Of a stretch of DNA of 64,000 nucleotides, positions 23,235 to 35,152 are shown piece by piece. The position numbers were made by a program, and so were the translations under genes. The stretch spans positions 5,613,013 through 5,677,012 of the forward strand of contig NW_006917093.1 in NCBI RefSeq assembly GCF_000516985.1, written 5' to 3'. Source of the DNA: Pestalotiopsis fici W106-1. Taxonomy: Eukaryota > Ascomycota > Sordariomycetes > Amphisphaeriales > Sporocadaceae. Numbering within the stretch: the first letter of the stretch is position 1; each line of letters opens with the position of its first letter. Under the pieces are notes generated by a model, which was not told where the DNA came from, did not search any database, and saw only the letters and a list, made by a program, of their open reading frames with translations.

Positions 23235-25938
23235 CTACTCATAGTCCATGTTGGAGCCAAAGTCGGTAGCATAAGTTCCATCAAATCCCAGGTCCATGAT
23301 CATATCAAAGACATCACCAGTAGAGGAGTCCAAACCTTGTGAAAACCAATTATGAACCAGACCTGCACTCGCTCCGGGTTCAATGAGAAAGGAGACTCCG
23401 GTGTTGGTTGGTGCCTGGGCTTGATTCAGCCAAGACGGAAGTAGCGTGTCTACTGAAACTGCTCCATGCGCTGATAGCGGCTGTGTTTCAACCATACCTC
23501 GATCAACCACTGGGTCAAGAGCCGCGTTCTCAGTGTTTGTGTGGTCACGGAGTGGCACCTCGGTCTGACCAGCCGGTCGAGCTTCCAACGGTGACTTCTG
23601 CCCAAATTTAGAATCACGCGACATTCATTTGACATTTCACTACACACCTGCAGCAAATCCTCATTGATAAGACTAGGGCCATTGTCAAGCTTCCCATGGC
23701 CTTTCATGGCTCTTTCAAGCAGGCGTTCCAATTCAGAACGGCTGAATGGGCCCTGGTACAAGAGATGATAAACCAGTAGTATCGATATTGCACAAAATAT
23801 GAAGTGAGATGTTGTCTATAGCCATTGTTAGCTGGTTCCTTCATAATCGTGTCCAAGATCTTACCCAGTACACGCTGTTGTATGTGTCGTCATCTGCGAT
23901 ATCAGCTGCAATGTTTGCCATTTCCCATGCATTATCAGCACAGTGCTGAATATACTTTGAGCCTGGTTCCTTGAATGGCGGCGTACTTGGGATGTGGTGC
24001 AGAAATTCCTGTAGCAAGGTGCCACGATAAATGAGCATTTTGGTAAAGTGAAAGGCCGAGCGTATCGTCCTTCTCTGTCGTCGAAAGATCCAAGGCAAGT
24101 CATAAAACTCCTGATCACCCGCCTCACGAGAGTCACCTCGAGGATGAAAGAATGAAGGGGTATCTTGGAGCCATTTATCAAGCTCTCCCTCTAACTGAGT
24201 AATTGCTTGCTCACAAGAATCAGGAGAAATTCGAGTACCTCCGTAGAGTTTCATGATTGCATGCCCAATAATTTGGGTGAGTCTCGATGGATCAGCTTCA
24301 TGTCGGTCTATTCAAGCAGGTACCGTGTCTTACCGGGCATGTGCAACTACTCCTGAAATAACCTTTGCTTCTTGTGGCCCAACACGTGGCAGAATGGAAG
24401 CATCGGGTTCCGATGGTAGAGGTATCGTGATGTCGTTTTCGTGGAGCGCCATAGGCCACCCTAGCGAGACGGATAGATATCTAGAAGAGTCAGTATCGCT
24501 CTGGAGGTATCGCATTGGTATCCTGACCGGTCAATCATGAAAATGGCCCAGAACAATCCCCTAGCGCAGTACTGATGAATGGGATCTGATGTCTGCTGCT
24601 CCCTATGAAGCCTGATCATTTGGGCAAGGCGTATCGCCGTACCGAGAGTCATCCAAGCTTCTCTGAATCTGCTGGCAGCACATTCAAGTTGACACTATAA
24701 CGAGATTAGGACTCATCATGAACACCTGCACCGAACGTCTACCTTGAGAACATGGCCTGTGACAAGCTCGATGGATGCACCACCGTTGGACGTGGCGCTT
24801 TCAAGCCTTTCACGTCCAGCTCGAAGAAATCTGTGCCTAGACGGATGAGGGTCTGCATAAGAGAATTAGATTTGTAGAGGCTTACGATTTGATCTTGTAC
24901 TCTTCGAATGGTAGAGACCGATAGGAAGCTAGCCAAATACAACTATGATCCTTGTGAGCCATGGAGGTCACCGAAGGCAGACAATGCCGCTTACCCAATG
25001 CCCATGAGCAAGAGGATAATTGCCATTCGAGCATCGTTATTCAACAACGAACTGTCCTCATCGTACAGCTGATCCAAGTAGTCATATGCGTCCGCCTGAG
25101 GTAGATACCTATATGTGATATTCGCATGCTCGAAAAAGCAATTGACGTATTCCTGTGCCACGATCTTGCTTGGCAGTATAATCTGTTGGTTGTTTCCAGA
25201 GTCTGTTGGAGGCTCTTTCTTGTTCATTAGCAAGTTCCTCGGGAGTCCTCGACCTACGACGCTCAGATGCCTGGAAACTCGTCGCAAAAAGGCATGGACA
25301 CTCGAGTCGTCTAAGCACGTATTAGCCAAATCTCTTCACTCGAGAAATGTGACTACTGACCCAACTCCTCTTCTTGGCGCAAGCGGTCCGGCTCAGGAAG
25401 AGCCGTCTGGCCGGAAGGGGACACTTCCACGTCGTGAACATGTGAGGGCCCTCCGGCGGGGACAGTATGCGCTGAGCTTGGAGTCGATGCTCCCGTGCTT
25501 TGGGCCTGTGGTACACCAGGTGCCGATGCGTCGGTACTGCCATCTAAGATGCTGCGTCTCTGCACGCGCCGATAAGCGGTATCATAAGTGCAATCTGAGT
25601 GTCAACGATGGTGAGCAGGCCGTAGCACAAGGTGGGTGATGATGGCAAGAAACCACCTACTCAGTTGCGCCCTGAGGCACCTGGCACATGGCTAACATTT
25701 AAAAATTAGTCTGACGCCTTGGTATGGTTGAGAAAGAGAACATGAAATACCTCGCGTCCATCGCATTTTGACTTTCTTCGCTTACACGCGTCGCATGCCC
25801 TGCTGAACTATGAGTATACCGCCTACCAGAGACCCCGGGACCTTATCCCGCGTACCTAGTCACATATTTCTTCTTGGTGATGCGCGAAGTAGTGTCTGGC
25901 ACTTGCCGACTCGCAGGCACGCGCCCGCGACTTGCCAT
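23235..25938 (-). CDS. Zn2Cys6 transcription factor with fungal-specific domain
   Basis: Twelve exons: 25938-25856, 25802-25751, 25691-25661, 25594-25361, 25310-24995, 24942-24886, 24836-24743, 24694-24528, 24480-24334, 24282-23865, 23815-23648 and 23597-23235. All introns are 47-66 bp and all phases agree, giving 709 aa. The zinc cluster at about residues 29-57 is assembled across three introns: CDACKRRKSKC, then CARCLRAQLNC, preceded by a basic RITKKKYVTSR leader. The middle region matches the fungal transcription-factor domain: NITYRYLPQADAYDYL, EAWMTLGTAIRLAQMIRLHR, then GLFWAIFMIDRYLSVSLGWP. The acidic C-terminus is a likely activation domain. It sits between the saponin hydrolase-like gene (134 bp, tail to tail) and the dihydroxyacetone kinase gene, so it is the natural candidate regulator of the 21-36 kb cluster. 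Confidence 0.9.
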
Positions 25939-26673
25939 GTTGGTGCGAGTCGCACACTGTTACAATAAAAGGTAACGCATCACTTGGCAAAGCATAGTGG
26001 CATGTTGCAGCATTGCAGTAAGTGGGCTTGCACAACTGGAGACGGGAGCTCAAACTTACAGACTACACAAGGGGGGTTCGTCGCTAAGTCTCCCACAGCG
26101 CATGGCTCTATGCTCGAAGTGGATGGAGGCTGACGGTAAATCCTCGGAAAACATACACTAAGTTCCAAGTACCATGTTTTACTCAATTCTATCTCCCGTG
26201 TGCGAGAACTCATTCTGCTGCCAGCGTGCTAAAGCAGCTTTTTCGAAGTAGAGAAAAAATTAATCCAATTTCAAGACATGAAATGCCGAATTCTTTGTTC
26301 CAGACACTCCCTGCCTTGATCGGCACGTTAGTAGCCAGCTTCTTCCATGACCTGAAATTTATATACTGTGCAAGAACTTGTAATACAATTTCTTTCTCTA
26401 CATCCTTTGTTATTGGAATGGGAAAAAAAAAAAAAAACAATTGACTCAGTACATATCTAGGTAGCCATTCTGTACGATCTGGTAAGATGGTGTTTGCCAG
26501 CTGAGAGGATGCAAGAACTGCCCACTGAAAGCAAACAAGTTACAAGTCATGTAACGGTTAGGCTATTGGTAGGTATGGATGCTTTTTGGCGTCTATTTGT
26601 TATGGTCTGTTCCCACGAGCGGCTTATCGGACATGATCTTGACGCAATGCATCCAAAGTCTGCGTTGTCTGGC
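25939..26673. other. Promoter of the regulator and 3' flank of the kinase gene
   Basis: No gene seen. A 14-A run lies at about 26422-26436. The interval separates two minus-strand genes. Confidence 0.5.
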
Positions 26674-28605
26674 TCACTGTAGGTTCTTGAGGAGACCCTC
26701 TACCAGAGCGACGATCCCAACAGCTCCCGGGTCAGGTACTTGGTCCCATCCCTCTTCGTTCACATAGACTGCCCTTCCAAATGCTGGCCTCATCCCTTTT
26801 GTCGACTCCGCTCCTTGGGCAGCTGCCTGCAAAGCAGCGTCGACACCATTCTTCGTCAATGCAGCAATGAATGGCTCAAGTGCATCCATGAGTGTCCTAT
26901 CCCCTGATCTTGCCGGGGTTACTTTTTGGACTGCGAACAAGGCTCCGTGCGCGGCTCGAACCCACTGTTCATGTCCCATCCGTTTTTCCGACTCCATCGT
27001 ACGTATACTTGCGGCAAGCCCGTTGACAAAAAGTCCGTATATGGCACCAGACGTCCCATCCATATTCTCTTCTACTGCCCGCGCGATGCGCAAAATATGT
27101 GTCAAGGCGGTCTCACCCTTGCCTTCCTGATCTCTTTTCAATAGCCCCAAAACCGATTCGCATCCGCGCTGAAGAGTTATACCACAGTCCCCGTCTCCTA
27201 CTATGGTATCGTATCTGGTTATATTCGGGACGGCAGCTATACCAGCCTGACAAGCGCTCATGACACATTGTCTGAACAAGTCGTAGTCGACTACAGCGCA
27301 GAATGATTAGAACAACGTGATGCAACAGTATCAATATTATCGCACCTTTGGGTCCAATTTTATTACTTTCATTCCTGATTCCCGTTGAGAGAGGTAAAGA
27401 TGAGAGCGAAATTGACCTTTCTGGATCAGCCGTCCGGGAGGCAATGACAGATACTGGCCATCCGGGTGCATCTGTAGCAGTGTCCAAATGTCTTAGCATT
27501 TCCGCATTGGCACGGAGAAGAGTAACACTGAAGCCTGGGCCATTGAGACTGGTCATGAAAGTGCCACTATAGGTCCTCGACGGCTTAATTCCTCGGCGTC
27601 CTGGCGTTGTTAGGGAAAGCTGTTCAGATTTGGATGAGCAGAGCGGACTTACCCAAGTGCTCATGAATCTTCCATGTGATGGCTGATAGCTCCAGGACTG
27701 ACAGCGACCCTAGATTGTTAATCATTAGAACGACATCCTCAGCTCCCGAAAAGTCGACGAAACCTCTATCCTCGTCGTTGGTGTCCAAGAGACGGCTCAA
27801 GACAATCTCCACAACCTGCTTGATTTCAGGCTGGGGCCTGAGTCGCATCGAGCCCGGTTCGTTGTGAATACCCATGCCGAGTTCTATCTCGTCCTGCAGT
27901 TCGGTTTCGCTGAGCGGCTGACCGGGTATGCGAACATGGTCTAGAGACACGGCCATGGTCGCCAAGCCCTTGTTGACCTGCGCCGCCATGGCCATGCACT
28001 TCTCGATACTCTCTCTCGACACAGCCATGGAGCCAAGGATCTTGTGCATGAGAACAGTGCCTGCTAGTCCTCGCCTGCCAACCTTGCCCCCCTTTCTCCT
28101 ACCAACAGCGACATCGTCACCGACAACCACAATCTCTACACGCGCACCAAAATTTGCGCGGAGCTTCTCAATGGCTAGGCTGAAGTGGAAAACGTCGCCT
28201 GTGTAGTTTTTCAAGACGACAATTGTCCCCGCAGTACCGTGTATCCTCTGAATACATTGGAAGATCTGGGGCACTCCAGGAGATGCGAATATATTCCCCG
28301 AGACTGCGGCGGCAAGCATTCCATTTCCTACTAGCATGGCATGCGCGGGTTCATGACCAGCGCCGCCTCCTGACACGACAGACACACATTCGTTCGAATC
28401 GTGTCTGGAATTGTAGACAGCTTAAAGAGAAGGAGTACTGTCAGCAGATTGTTTCATTCATTTAGTCTCACGGATATCAGTACGAAGCCTTACTTTTATT
28501 TGCCACATCAAGCACAAGCTCGGGATGCTGAACAGTGAGACCTCTGAGAGCGTCCTGGACAAGATCCTTGGCATCCTCGCCGTCGATGAAGTGTTTTCTT
28601 GACAT
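26674..28605 (-). CDS. Dihydroxyacetone kinase, two-domain (DhaK-DhaL)
   Basis: ATP-dependent kinase of the fungal Dak family. Four exons (28605-28494, 28420-27653, 27600-27346, 27290-26674) give 583 aa; introns are 73, 52 and 55 bp. The N-terminal DhaK domain has SGGGAGHEPAHAMLVGNGML, the LKNYTGDVFHF strand and the substrate-binding His (about residue 223) in GMGIHNEPG. A KPSRTYSGTFMTSLNGPGFS segment ends the DhaK half. The C-terminal DhaL domain has the nucleotide/Mg site GDGDCGITLQRG (about 410-421) and DGTSGAIYGLF. All catalytic signatures are present and length is normal (about 580-600 aa). It is divergent from a class II aldolase gene across a 668-bp promoter. That pairing, with a dehydrogenase and permease next door, suggests its physiological substrate may be a ketose other than dihydroxyacetone, as for bacterial erythrulose kinases; this is inference. 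Confidence 0.92.
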
Positions 28606-29273
28606 TTTCCAGGCGTGCAAGATTGCAAAGTGTATTCACTATGTGCATCAATTCTCATTATCTGGAGGTGATATACATTTCACAATAACTACTATCATAC
28701 ATGGCCAAGCCACATCGCTGTGTGCCTGAATAGACTGTGTGCGACGGGAATTCCGCCAGGGATTAGAGCAAACAAATGTCACGAGAAAGCAACTACCAGC
28801 CATCGCGCATCGCGAAATACTCATTTGGCGATGCGGAAACGTCTTGATCCCTGACTCCTAATGCGCCAATGCGCGACTCGTAGAAGCAGCAGTCTTGCGA
28901 TTTGCTATTGCGTGCACAGTCCTGTCCCTTTCTGTCGGAATTTGTTGATGCGTACGGACTAGCTTTGGTCGGAATTTGTGGGTGACAGTCTAGGGGTAGC
29001 TGGCGGGGCAGTCGAGAGAATTCCGAGCGGCAAACTCAGCCATGGGTCGGGCGTGATATTGAGGATAGTTACTGAACTCCCAACACCTAAATCGAGTCAA
29101 TTTCCGGTGCGTAAACCGGCTAATCATGGCGGAAGAATGTCCCCACAGACACGCAAAGTTAGTTGGATGTGGGTGATTAAAAGATGGTCTCAACAACCCC
29201 AGAAGAGCAGACAACGAGGTCGTGACAAGCAATCTCCGTCCACACAATCGTCTAGACTTCGCTACATCTCAAA
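28606..29273. promoter_or_regulatory. Divergent promoter with four CGGAATT motifs
   Basis: Shared control region of the kinase (minus) and aldolase (plus) genes. CGGAATT occurs at 28936-28942 and 28970-28976, and its reverse complement AATTCCG at 28749-28755 and 29019-29025. Two of them read GTCGGAATTTGT with a 34-bp spacing. One more copy, in the form GGTCGGAATT, is in the dehydrogenase/permease promoter at 32257-32266. CGG triplets are typical Zn2Cys6 half-sites, and a Zn2Cys6 regulator lies next to this pair. Binding is inferred, not shown. Confidence 0.5.
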
Positions 29274-30286
29274 ATGGGTTCGACATTCGAGTACCCCGCG
29301 ACTAACCGGACTTGGCAGATTATTCACAATGCCAGGAAAGGAGGCTACGCTGTCGGTGGATTTTGCGTGTAAGTCATTCGCACAGCCCACGAACGGAGGT
29401 CTTTGATGTCCAGGAATGTGCCCACTCTAATCGGCTGTCTCTGTAGATACAACACAGAAGGCGTCCTGGCCGTGATCAAGGCCGCCGAGAGATGTCGCTC
29501 CCCTGCCATGATCCAGTTCTTTCCCTGGACAATGCATTTCCAGGGCCCGGAATTCATCCGCTTCGCGGCAGAGCGGGCTCACCGAGCTTCCGTCCCCATC
29601 TCCGTCCACCTCGATCATTGCCTCAAGCCCGCTGACGCAGACATGGCTCTGCAATGCCCATTTGATTCCATCATGGTTGACGGCTCCATGTTTGACGAAG
29701 AGAAGAATGTTGAATACGTCAAGTCTGTCGTGGATAGAGCCAGGGACAAGAATATTACCGTAGAAGCAGAACTGGGAAGAATGGAAGGTGGCGAAGACGG
29801 GCTCCCGAACATTGATCTAGAGAGCGTGTGGACCGATCCTGATGGTGCAGCCAACTTTGTCAAGAAGACTGGTGTCCATTTCTTGGCCCCTAGCTTTGGA
29901 AACGTGCATGGTCCCTATCCGCCAGGGGGAGCTGAGAAGCACTGGCAGTTGGATCGGTATGTACTTTACCAGCCCGTGAAGGTTTGCACATCTAGCTAAT
30001 CCTGCTCCAAAGGCTTGAGAAGATCCACCAGGCGATGGGTGCTGATACACCGTTGGTGCTCCACGGCACTCATCCCCTGTCGGATGACATGGTCCGGGTC
30101 GCAATGGAAAAGGGAATGGTCAAGGTCAATCAGAACCGTAATGTGAGAAATGGATACCACAAGTATCTTGAGGATAACGCAGGCAAAGTGGAGCTCACGA
30201 CACTACAATCCGAAGGCGTAGAGATCTATTCTCAGGGCGTCGAGCGTTTGATGGTTGACGTATTTAAGTCAGCCGGAAAAGTATGA
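29274..30286 (+). CDS. Class II (zinc-dependent) ketose-bisphosphate aldolase family
   Basis: Three exons (29274-29368, 29447-29956, 30013-30286) give 292 aa; introns are 78 and 56 bp. The TIM-barrel signatures are clear: GYAVGGFCVYNTEG at the start, PISVHLDHC (zinc ligand His86, catalytic Asp88), VEAELGRMEGGEDG, and PSFGNVHGPY (zinc ligand His). The next usual motif, HGGSG, which holds a zinc ligand and phosphate-binding glycines, reads LHGTHP (from His219). KVNQNRNVRNGY replaces the family's KINxxT/D loop. It is closer in size to KbaY/GatY-type enzymes (about 285 aa) than to yeast Fba1 (about 360 aa). A plausible role is cleaving a ketose phosphate to a triose phosphate plus an aldehyde; the altered phosphate site makes the substrate uncertain. 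Confidence 0.85.
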
Positions 30287-31018
30287 AATGAATAAAAAGG
30301 TTTTCTTCTTCAAAAGACACTTATACCACAGGGCGATTCTCAAATTTCTGTGCCGATTCGACTTTTGGATTGGTGATATTCAGGTGGTTTTGTGCTATGA
30401 AATACTTTGTGGTTATCAGTGTCTGTTTACGGGACAAGAGGCTTGCCACATGATAATAAAGTCAATCGTGAAACAGTGGAACAAGGAAATACCGGAGCTC
30501 AAGCGTATTCGTAACTTTTCCACAATGGCTGCATCGTTTGTAATTTACATCATTAAAGTTGGGAATGATATTACGAGAGCTGGGTCCCCTCGCTTAGCAC
30601 TTTGTTTGCCCCTTCCAGTTTCGCGGTCAAGAGGAGAGCGAGAGATAATGGTTTGCCTCTTTCTGATAAATGTGGCATGTTGGTAAATATTCTTCCCTAA
30701 AACTTTAGAGGTGTTCATATTTGTATTATTGAAACCAGGTACGACCAATATTCAAGCACAGGAGTAGAATTAAGTCGGGATCACATGTAATGAAGAGAGC
30801 GCAAACAAAGAAACTTGATAAACCCTTCCAGTTGTGTCACATAACGGCGCGACACTACTGAGCCTCGGAGTGGCGCATCAGAACGCATCACCAGTGTAGC
30901 ATCTCATATGCCCATGATTCATTCTCAACGACGACTAAATTTGAAAGAGCTGGCCTGTTGATTCAATTTCTTATACAACCGTCGACTCGGGGCATCATAT
31001 CTACAGTTTTACAATTAA
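30287..31018. other. Intergenic region between convergent genes
   Basis: Holds the 3' flanks of the aldolase and dehydrogenase genes, which converge. AATAAA-like signals follow the aldolase stop (near 30290). The open frame at 30255-30686 is antisense-compatible and has no family; I see nothing else. Confidence 0.5.
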
Positions 31019-32011
31019 CTAACCAGTAGACGATGTTATACCACCGTCGACCACGATCTTCTGTCCCGTGATGTATCGACTCGCCTTGGATACAAGGAAG
31101 GCCGCAGTATTAGCCACATCGAAAGAATCGCCCATCAATCCCATAGGGACAGCCTTGTTTCGCTTGGCAACAAATCCGGCCAGGTCACCACCGGCATATT
31201 TATCTGCCAGCATTCCAACCAGCGGCGTGTTCATCAACCCAGGCACGACGACGTTCATACGAATGTTCTTCGGGGCGTAGATGACCGCCGTGGCTTTGGT
31301 GAACTGGATCACGGCCGCCTTGGTGGCAGAGTAGGCCACTTGTGGCTTGCCAATGTACCGCATCCCGGCGATGGAGGCCACGTTGACGACGACACCAGAG
31401 CCTTGTTCTTCCATCATGGGCAATATATGGTGGCAACACAAATACACGGACTTGAGGTTGACGTTGGTCTGAGCATCCCAAACCTTTTCGGTCATTTCTG
31501 CCGGGCCTCCAGGTTCGGAACGCCCGACATTACTAGCATTCACCATGTAAGTAAACGGGCCCTAAGTAAACTCGATTTGGATTTAAAGTCCAGGGCAATG
31601 GATATGATGCTCACTTGATTAGTATATCGATGCGACCATATTTAGCAATACAAGCATCAATGGCGGCTTTTACAGAGGCGTCGTTGGTCACGTCGGCAGT
31701 AGTGACAGTGATATCTCCACCCTCGGCAGCGATGCGCCTCTCAGTGTGTTGGGCTGGCTCGAGGTATAGATCGCAGCCAAAGATCTTTGCACCGTTTGCA
31801 GCAAGGACACGAGCAGTGGCAGCACCATTGCCCCACATACTCTGGTCTCCTGTCTGACCTATACCGGTTACTGCATCTCATTAATATTCCCGATGTCGTA
31901 TAGGGGGATCAGAGAGGAGGGAAGATGCTGCTTACAAAAAACAACTTTGCCCTTGAGATCAGGGTAAAGAGCAGGACAAAATTCCTCTGAAGATCCGTTA
32001 ACAGCAGCCAT
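31019..32011 (-). CDS. Short-chain dehydrogenase/reductase (classical SDR)
   Basis: NAD(P)-dependent oxidoreductase. Exons are 32011-31936, 31870-31615 and 31532-31019; introns are 65 and 82 bp and the product is 281 aa. The cofactor motif is stretched: LTGIGQTGDQSMWGNGAATA replaces the normal TGxxxGxG, with Gly-Asn-Gly completing the loop. DILINNVG corresponds to the NNAG motif. Catalytic residues are Ser164 (NVASIAG), Tyr178 and Lys182 (YSATK). MNVVVPGLMNTP and ITGQKIVVDGG complete the fold. No targeting signal is seen. It is divergent from the MFS gene across 726 bp. In a sugar or polyol pathway it would oxidise an alcohol to the ketose that the neighbouring kinase phosphorylates; the substrate is inferred only. 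Confidence 0.9.
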
Positions 32012-32737
32012 TGTAATTGATCAGATGATGGTTAATATTGAACACTTCTTGAATCGAAGATTGTTTTAATAGTGTATCCTGCAAGACCTCGAGGTATATG
32101 TTATATTCTGAAATGGCAAGTAAAGCTCCAAATCCCAAGTGAGCATTTCCACGTGAGCGAGTAAATCACGTGTGTACAATGTCCGACCAGAAGCCAGATT
32201 GATCTTGGGCCGGGAATACATGCCCATCGGAAAAAACAAGATTGGTCGCTTCTGGGAATTCCGACCTCAAAAGTGGCCCCCCGGCCATAATTCACAGCGT
32301 CGCCCTAAGCCTAGGCCTAGACATGAATCGCACGATATCTTTTCCGATGCCTACACTCACATTGTTGTTGGATGCCATACGGCAGCCACCACAAACGCCA
32401 AACAAACTGGCGTCAAGACCACGAGTCTCCAATTGGGTACTGCGCATTTCTCCGTTCCCATGGGGTTCAAATCCTTCCTTGATTATGGATCTACCTCGCT
32501 AGTTAGCAGCCATGAACACTACAGTCGTAGGGCCAAGAATCTCCCCCCATGGGGTTCTCCACAGAGTCTGGACCCAACACTCTGGTTCCTGGGTTCCTGC
32601 GCGACTGAACCAACAGATGAAGTTACGTCTTGTTGCCTATTTATAAGGAGACGCACGCAGGATAGACTGACTCGATTACGGACTTGTTCATACGCATCCT
32701 AAAGACATCATTTCCTCAAGTTCCACAAGTCTCCAAA
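32012..32737. promoter_or_regulatory. Divergent promoter of dehydrogenase and MFS permease
   Basis: A TATTTATAAGG box at about 32637-32648 lies 90-100 bp before the permease ATG. A GGAATTCCGACC element at 32255-32266 shares the CGGAATT core with four copies in the kinase/aldolase promoter. An 18-bp near-palindrome of CCTAAGCCTAGG type sits at about 32303-32320. I see no coding sequence. Confidence 0.45.
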
Positions 32738-34571
32738 ATGCGCGATCTACCACACATGGACACAATTACCACCGATGCGCCTCACAAGGACAATCGCAAA
32801 GCTGCCACCAGCTCAGCTGAGCATGTTGCAGATGGGTCAAGAGACCTGGCCGAAGACTTGAGCAGTGACGAGATCTATTTTGTCGAGAACTATGGCGAGG
32901 AACGACGTAGGAAAGTCATCAGAAAGGTATGCGTTCCTTTATCAGTGCTGCGAGCCAACACTTGGTCTGGTTTATGCTGAACTACCATGCAAAGGTTGAT
33001 ATCCGCCTCGTCCCAGTACTTGCGCTGCTTTACTTGATGTCTTATATCGACCGCGCGAATATCGGTACGAACGATGCTTTAGCATGTTTGCCAGCTCCCG
33101 CGACTGATTATTCTAGGCAACGCCAAAATTGAAGGCCTCGCCGAGGACTTGAACTTGAGCGGAAGTCAATACAACATTGCACTCTCTCTCTTCTTTGTTC
33201 CTTATATTCTTTTGGGTAATGAACATATCAAATCAAGGTGCTGCATGTTAAAGATGTTAAGTCAAAACTAATACATCATGCATCTAGAAATACCGAGCAA
33301 TATAGTTCTCGGATACTTTGCCCGACCTTCTCGGTACATTGGTGGCATGATCGCTGCGTGGGGTGCGGTAATGACATTGACTGGCCTTGTCCGAAACTTT
33401 GGCGGTCTCGTCGCCGCCAGATGGTTTCTCGGAGTTTTTGAGTACGTATCTATCCGCGGAATAGTCGTTTCAATTCATAGTACATATACTGATTTCGGGT
33501 ATATCTAGAGCCGGCTTCTTCCCTGCTGCGATATATATTATCTCTCGATGGTATCTCCCCAACGAAAGACAAGTCCGTATCGCCCTGTTCTACTCGGCCA
33601 GCGCCGTGGCCGGAGCATTCTCTGGCCTTCTTGCTTTTGCCATTGCAAAAATGGACGGAGTGGCGGGATTGGAAGGCTGGAGATGGATATTCATCATCGA
33701 GGGACTTGTGTCAGTGGCTTGTGGCATCTTGGCCTGGTTCTGCCTTATAGACACCCCGGCCCTTTCGGGTCGCTGGCTTGAGCCCGAGGAGATTCGCTAC
33801 CTCGAGCTCCGCCAGTTGGCGATTCAAGGCAATGGCGCGCGTGTTCGCGAAGCCGAGAAATCTCGCAAGTGGCAGATTGCTAAGTCTGTTCTGCTCGACT
33901 GGCAGCTTTACCTCCAGGCACTGGTTTACTGGTCCAATACTGCTCCAAACTACGGCCTGAAATTCACCATGCCGCAGATCATCAAGAACATGGGCTTTAC
34001 AAGCAGCAACGCGCAGCTGTTGACGATTCCACCTTACTTCATGGGCGCTGTTTCAGCCTATGTTTCTGCAATCTTTGCCGATCGCTTCAGGTGGAGAATG
34101 CCGTTCATTGTGGGAGCTCAAACCCTCGTGATGATTGCCTTTATTATCTTATTTGTCAAGGCTGCAGACGTGAAGAACAACATTGCCGTTTGCTACTTTG
34201 CCGTCATTCTGTCTTGCATTGGGTTCTACCCCATCAACCCTGGCGGGAACGCATGGACGGTGGACAATCTGGCGGGGCCCACCAAGAGGGCCCAGGGCGT
34301 TGCCTTTATGATTGGAATGGGCAATATTGGTGGCATCATTGGAAGCTACATTTACATTGATTCCGAGGCCCCAAGATACCCCACTGGCTTCAGCGCGTCG
34401 CTTGCGTTTGCTGCCCTTGGCATAGTCTGTTGCTTGGCCTTGGAATTCGGGTACTGGCGCCAGAACAAGAAGCGAGCTCAAATGACTGAAGATGAAATCA
34501 GAGCAAAATATACAGATGAAGAGCTCGAGGGAATGGGTGATAGGTCACTTCTATTTAGGTATAGCTACTAA
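32738..34571 (+). CDS. MFS permease, anion:cation symporter (Dal5/Tna1-like)
   Basis: Plasma-membrane transporter. Five exons (32738-32926, 32995-33064, 33117-33215, 33288-33441, 33509-34571) give 524 aa; introns are 52-72 bp. The layout is the usual one: an acidic cytoplasmic N-terminus, KVDIRLVPVLALLYLMSYIDRANIGNAK (TM1 and family signature), FFVPYILLEIPSNIVL, GLVAARWFLGVFEAGFFPAAIY, GWRWIFIIEG, a long central loop, and a second six-helix half containing CIGFYPINPGGNAW and GNIGGIIGSYIY. Family members carry carboxylates and amides such as allantoate, nicotinate, pantothenate, galactonate or tartrate, so a sugar acid is as likely a cargo here as a neutral sugar. Position suggests it imports the pathway substrate. 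Confidence 0.9.
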
Positions 34572-35152
34572 AAAGGCAATTAGTAGTGATTCGATCCTCT
34601 TTTAATCAAGATACAGTTGTCAGTACCCATTTATATACCTAATTAAGAAATGTGCTTAACTTTCGGCATAGTCACGACCGAGAATGGAGGCTAGGGCACC
34701 AATTCACGCCAGACCTTATAGCAGGTGCAGTGCCGGAAAAGTGTTGGTGGCCTATCGGTTAAATTACACCACTTGTTATGGCAGTGACTGACCATAACGG
34801 TGTTCCCGTTGATCTGACTGGTTCATTTCTTCGGCTCAACTGTTGGTCCGGCTGGATTCCATAGTCGAATTATAGATGGACAGCTGTTGAGCTCTATATG
34901 TGGATTACAGCTCTCCAGCATACTTTTACAACATAACGCTATTACCAGGGTAACAGATCCCACCTGAAAAGTCTCCGAGGTTCGTGACACCATGATTTAT
35001 AAGCGTCGGACAAATGCGAACCTTACGATAAATGGCTAAGTTATGTTGAGAAGTTATCTTAAAATCGATACATATACGCCTTTGGCTCCACCAGACAATA
35101 TGGTGGTAACCCAGATTGCCCTTCTTCGTATGACAACTATTTTATTCACAGC
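34572..35152. other. Intergenic interval
   Basis: Promoter region of the NmrA-like gene plus the permease 3' flank; AT-rich, with no coding sequence seen. Confidence 0.5.

Noticed and set aside
24739..24942. Reading this stretch of the regulator as one continuous exon
   Set aside because: The continuous frame does not join in phase to the next exon; using the 49-bp intron 24837-24885 restores a single frame and the fungal TF motif ASYRSLPFEEYK.
32438..32500. GGTTCAAATCC as part of a tRNA
   Set aside because: No upstream A box or foldable cloverleaf; it lies within a promoter region.
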